The position numbers and the translations under genes are program-made. Shown here in pieces: positions 62,019 to 64,000 of a stretch of DNA of 64,000 bases; within the stretch, counting starts at the first letter, position 1; each line of letters opens with the position of its first letter. The notes beneath the pieces were generated by a model, which was not told where the DNA came from, searched no databases, and saw nothing but the letters and a program-made list of their open reading frames with translations. Source of the stretch: Semisulcospira habei (Eukaryota > Mollusca > Gastropoda > Semisulcospiridae); the NCBI GenBank assembly GCA_036245525.1, contig BTPG01000005.1, positions 181,398,245-181,462,244 on the forward strand, in the 5' to 3' direction.

Positions 62019-62199
62019 ATCCGAATGTTAATCCGGTCGTAGGCGATGGACTTTTGAGACATCGATCGATCGATCTGCCTGCACGCTGAGAGAAGGTGTG
62101 GATCAGGTTTCGGGCAAATTTCGAGGTAGCAGGACCCAGGAAGGTGATAGGTCTGAATCGAAAAAAAAAATTCTGCGAAATTTTCTGCGTGATGGGTGT

Positions 62200-62285
62200 A
62201 TGAAGAATGCGGGGGCTTATGAGGATCTATACCTCGTGTGATTGGGTGGTGTTCGCTTTTTTTCAGCCGTGAATGGTTTTTAAAA
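62200..62285. repeat. pal-A right half
   Basis: GAATGCGGGGGCTTATGAGG, ATCTATACCTCGTG, ending near GTGAATGGTTTT. The left arm is missing. Confidence 0.6.
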
Positions 62286-62297
62286 GTTCTAAAATTA

Positions 62298-62511
62298 TTA
62301 ACTCGCTCAGCCCGACGTCCGCATTTCCCAAATTTTAGAGGCGTCATCTAATGACTATGCACCAGTTGCAGGAGATGGATCGACCATGATAATTCAAGGA
62401 CAGTGCCAGATTAGCTTGGCGCCGACAGGCGCCAAGCTAATTTGGCACTACCCTTGAATTATCATGGTCGACCCATCTCCTGCTGTAGCGCGTCAGGGCT
62501 GAATGGGTTAA
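62298..62511. repeat. pal-B1 element, intact, 214 bp
   Basis: TTAACTCGCTCAGCCCGACG to GGCTGAATGGGTTAA. Both arms are complete with a GGCGCCGACAGGCGCC centre. Confidence 0.92.
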
Positions 62512-62583
62512 CAAATAATCTGTCCTGTGGACAAAATAAACAACCTGAAACTACATAAAAGCAAACTGTCAATGCTGGCCCTT

Positions 62584-62800
62584 TTAACTCAGTGTGCCCG
62601 TGGTTCGTCATACCCACATTTTGGAGTTATTGTCTGAGGACTGCATTACAATTCAGGAGGCGGATCGATCATGATAGTTCTAGGGTGGTGGCAGAGTAGC
62701 TTGGCGCCTATAGGCGCCAAGCTACTCTGCCACCAGCCGTGAACTATCACGATAGAGCCGCCATATCTTGCTGTTGTGTGTCGCGGGCAGAAAGAGTTAA
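62584..62800. repeat. pal-B2 element, 217 bp, strongly covarying arms
   Basis: TTAACTCAGTGTGCCCGTGG to GGGCAGAAAGAGTTAA. The arms read GGTGGTGGCAGAGTAGC and GCTACTCTGCCACCAGCC, so AGAATAGC/GCTATTCT and TGCC/GGCA have changed on both sides together. Confidence 0.9.
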
Positions 62801-62904
62801 CAACTTGCGGAACTCTGGAGGGTTCTGCTCTCATGCCCTTTCTCTATAGACTCCGTTCTGCACACTCCTCTTGCAGGTGTCCCAGGACTCAACGGATCAA
62901 TTGT

Positions 62905-62962
62905 GTGTTTGTCTGTGATTTTGGACCTTACTGCTCCAAGGTCGCAAATCATGAACCAGCGC
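62905..62962. repeat. pal-F copy, diverged
   Basis: GTCTGTGATTTTGGACCTTAC, then CCAAGGTCGCAAATCATGAACC. Confidence 0.55.
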
Positions 62963-63339
62963 ACAAATGGTCCTTTTTGTTGTTGTTATTGTTGTTTTTG
63001 TTGTGTAGTTGTTGTAGTAGTTGTTAAAAGTATTCTACATCGTGAAGTCCTGTATCACACAGCAGCACACAACAAGGCAATGGCCAACATTCAACTTTGA
63101 AGACTTCTGTGGATCCACTGCCCAGCGCAGGGCAATGGTCAAGCGGCCACTCTCGCTGGCAAGGTGTTACGATTGTGGTTGTGTTATCCTGTGAGAGCAT
63201 GCATGTGTTAATCGTAGGAAACGATCCGATATTTATTTGAGCTATCATGGTTATGATTCACGTACCTTTTTAAGTAACTTTTTTTTTTTTGGTCGCGCAG
63301 AGCGGAATTCACTTCGTTATGATACGTTAAGTTTAGTCC

Positions 63340-63735
63340 AGAACGTTCTAGAAAGGTCGCGCTCTCTAGTGACCTCGTATGTGTGACGTCGGGAAGTTTG
63401 TAACAGTTTGCAACATTTTGTTTTTCTGTGCGCGTGAATTGAGCAGCCTTTTTTTTTTTTTTTTTGTGAAAATTCTTGAATTTTCTAGAACGGATATGCA
63501 AGGTCGTGATAAGGCTACCATACTTTTATGTGACTTCATAATACACTAGGATTTAGAGCTGAAGTTAGCAGCCGAATTTTCGTAGCCTATTGCAGTTTTT
63601 CTAAAAAGATTATTTTAATGAGTTTCGGTTGCGTGTTTCGTTCTGATTGGTTGCGTTGTATGATTTTCGTAGATGATTCTGGAAATTGGTAGTATATAAT
63701 TATAAAGAGGGCGTTAGGAAAGCACGTTCGCACAT
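63340..63735 (+). promoter_or_regulatory. Heat-shock-type TATA promoter facing right
   Basis: A perfect three-unit heat-shock element lies at 63341-63353 (GAACGTTCTAGAA). A five-unit one spans 63468-63490 (alternating GAA and TTC every five bases, no mismatch). A two-unit TTCTGGAA is at 63677-63684. An inverted CCAAT box (ATTGG) is at 63646-63650, and TATATAA at 63693-63699 with TATAAAG just after. Spacing and strand predict transcription starting near 63725-63735 and running right. Heat shock factor binds such alternating pentamers. The gene itself would lie beyond the window. A retroelement LTR with heat-shock elements is the main alternative. Confidence 0.7.
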
Positions 63736-64000
63736 TGTCTTGCATTTGTCAGTTGTAGAGACACACAGTTATCGTAGGTACGTGGCCCGTATAGGGTGTA
63801 CATTGTGAAAGATACAGCGTAACTGTATGGTGTACGTTGTATGAGAAACTTTGTGTCGGCAGTGTGGACATTGCAGAAGAGACTTTTTATCAGTGTTTGT
63901 GTGGAGATCGCATCGCTGAATTAAAATATTGTTGGAACTGTTACTCCAGTATTGTCTACATCCTTAAGCCACGTGTGACGGATTGCAGCTGAATGAAGTT
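63736..64000 (+). other. Putative 5' untranslated region of the gene downstream
   Basis: It follows the promoter. A possible 5' splice site (CGTAGGTACGTG) lies near 63774-63785. There is no long open frame, which fits an untranslated leader or 5' UTR intron, or the 3' part of an LTR. Confidence 0.4.

Noticed and set aside
63163..64000. An LTR beginning at TGTTACG
   Set aside because: No matching end, primer-binding site or second LTR is visible in the window. The heat-shock promoter reading explains more. The LTR remains the main alternative.

Overview
The window looks like intergenic and intronic DNA from an invertebrate animal, most plausibly a lophotrochozoan such as a marine gastropod. 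The clues are many truncated non-LTR retrotransposons with animal-type endonuclease and reverse transcriptase, tRNA-derived SINEs, long microsatellites (TA, GT, CT, AAT) and poly-G/poly-C tracts, spliceosomal signals, and no operon structure. The clade is inference only. Most open frames longer than 60 codons are translations of repeats.

About half of the annotated sequence belongs to short foldback (near-palindromic) elements. Their ends read TTAACYC...GRGTTAA and they sit on TTAA, the target duplicated by piggyBac-type transposases. Labels used below: pal-A (core CATAGATCCTCATGAGCCCC, ends like TTAACCCCTTCACTGCC) and its long-armed relative pal-A'; pal-B (core GCCAGATTAGCTTGGCGCC, usually 198-223 bp TTAA to TTAA) with subfamilies B1 (AGATTAGC, end TTAACTCATTCAGCCC), B2 (AGAATAGC, end TTAACTCATTCTACCCC), B3 (end TTAACCCATATCATACTGAG), B4 (end TTAACCCTTTCCATCC) and B5 (GACAAGCTTGGCGCC); pal-C (GCACCTTGCTTAGTGGCTGG); pal-D (GGCCGACGTCGGCC); pal-E (CGCGACAAAAACCGCTACCG); pal-F (GATTTTGGACCTTACGGC); pal-G (TTAACTCATTCGCGGCCAGC); plus rarer ones. 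Copies are nested, back to back, and sometimes share a single TTAA.

Layout. 0-7 kb: pal-D, a TTAAAG-ended repeat, pal-A/B/C/E/G copies including a three-deep nest at 4.8-5.3 kb, and a hAT-like element at 6.8-7.0 kb. 7-17 kb: SINE family S4 inserted twice, many foldbacks, SINE S1. 17-22.6 kb: LINE 3' ends, a mariner-like MITE, an 18-copy 44-bp array and a 98-bp array split by an RTE fragment. 22.6-30 kb: element N in a TA microsatellite and more foldbacks. 30.3-33.7 kb: a nearly intact RTE-type LINE on the minus strand, 8-bp target duplication, two nonsense codons. 33.8-43 kb: SINE S2, a LINE inserted into S4, foldbacks, a palindrome-headed satellite. 43.4-44.7 kb: an unassigned region free of foldbacks. 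44.8-52.6 kb: a LINE split by an RTE fragment, a second N copy, a second hAT-like element, a 31-bp array and a PIF/Harbinger-like element with a MADF-like exon. 53.5-54.4 kb: the only good host coding exon, Gln-rich, minus strand, unknown gene. 54.6-63 kb: more foldbacks, a LINE tail and a third hAT-like element. 63.3-64 kb: a TATA promoter with perfect heat-shock elements facing out of the window.

How it works together: the RTE-type LINE and another LINE family with a TCATCA tail have left several truncated copies. SINEs S1, S2 and S4 probably depend on such LINEs. The TTAA foldbacks encode nothing and would need a transposase from elsewhere. Coordinates of degenerate repeat edges are approximate to about 10 bases.
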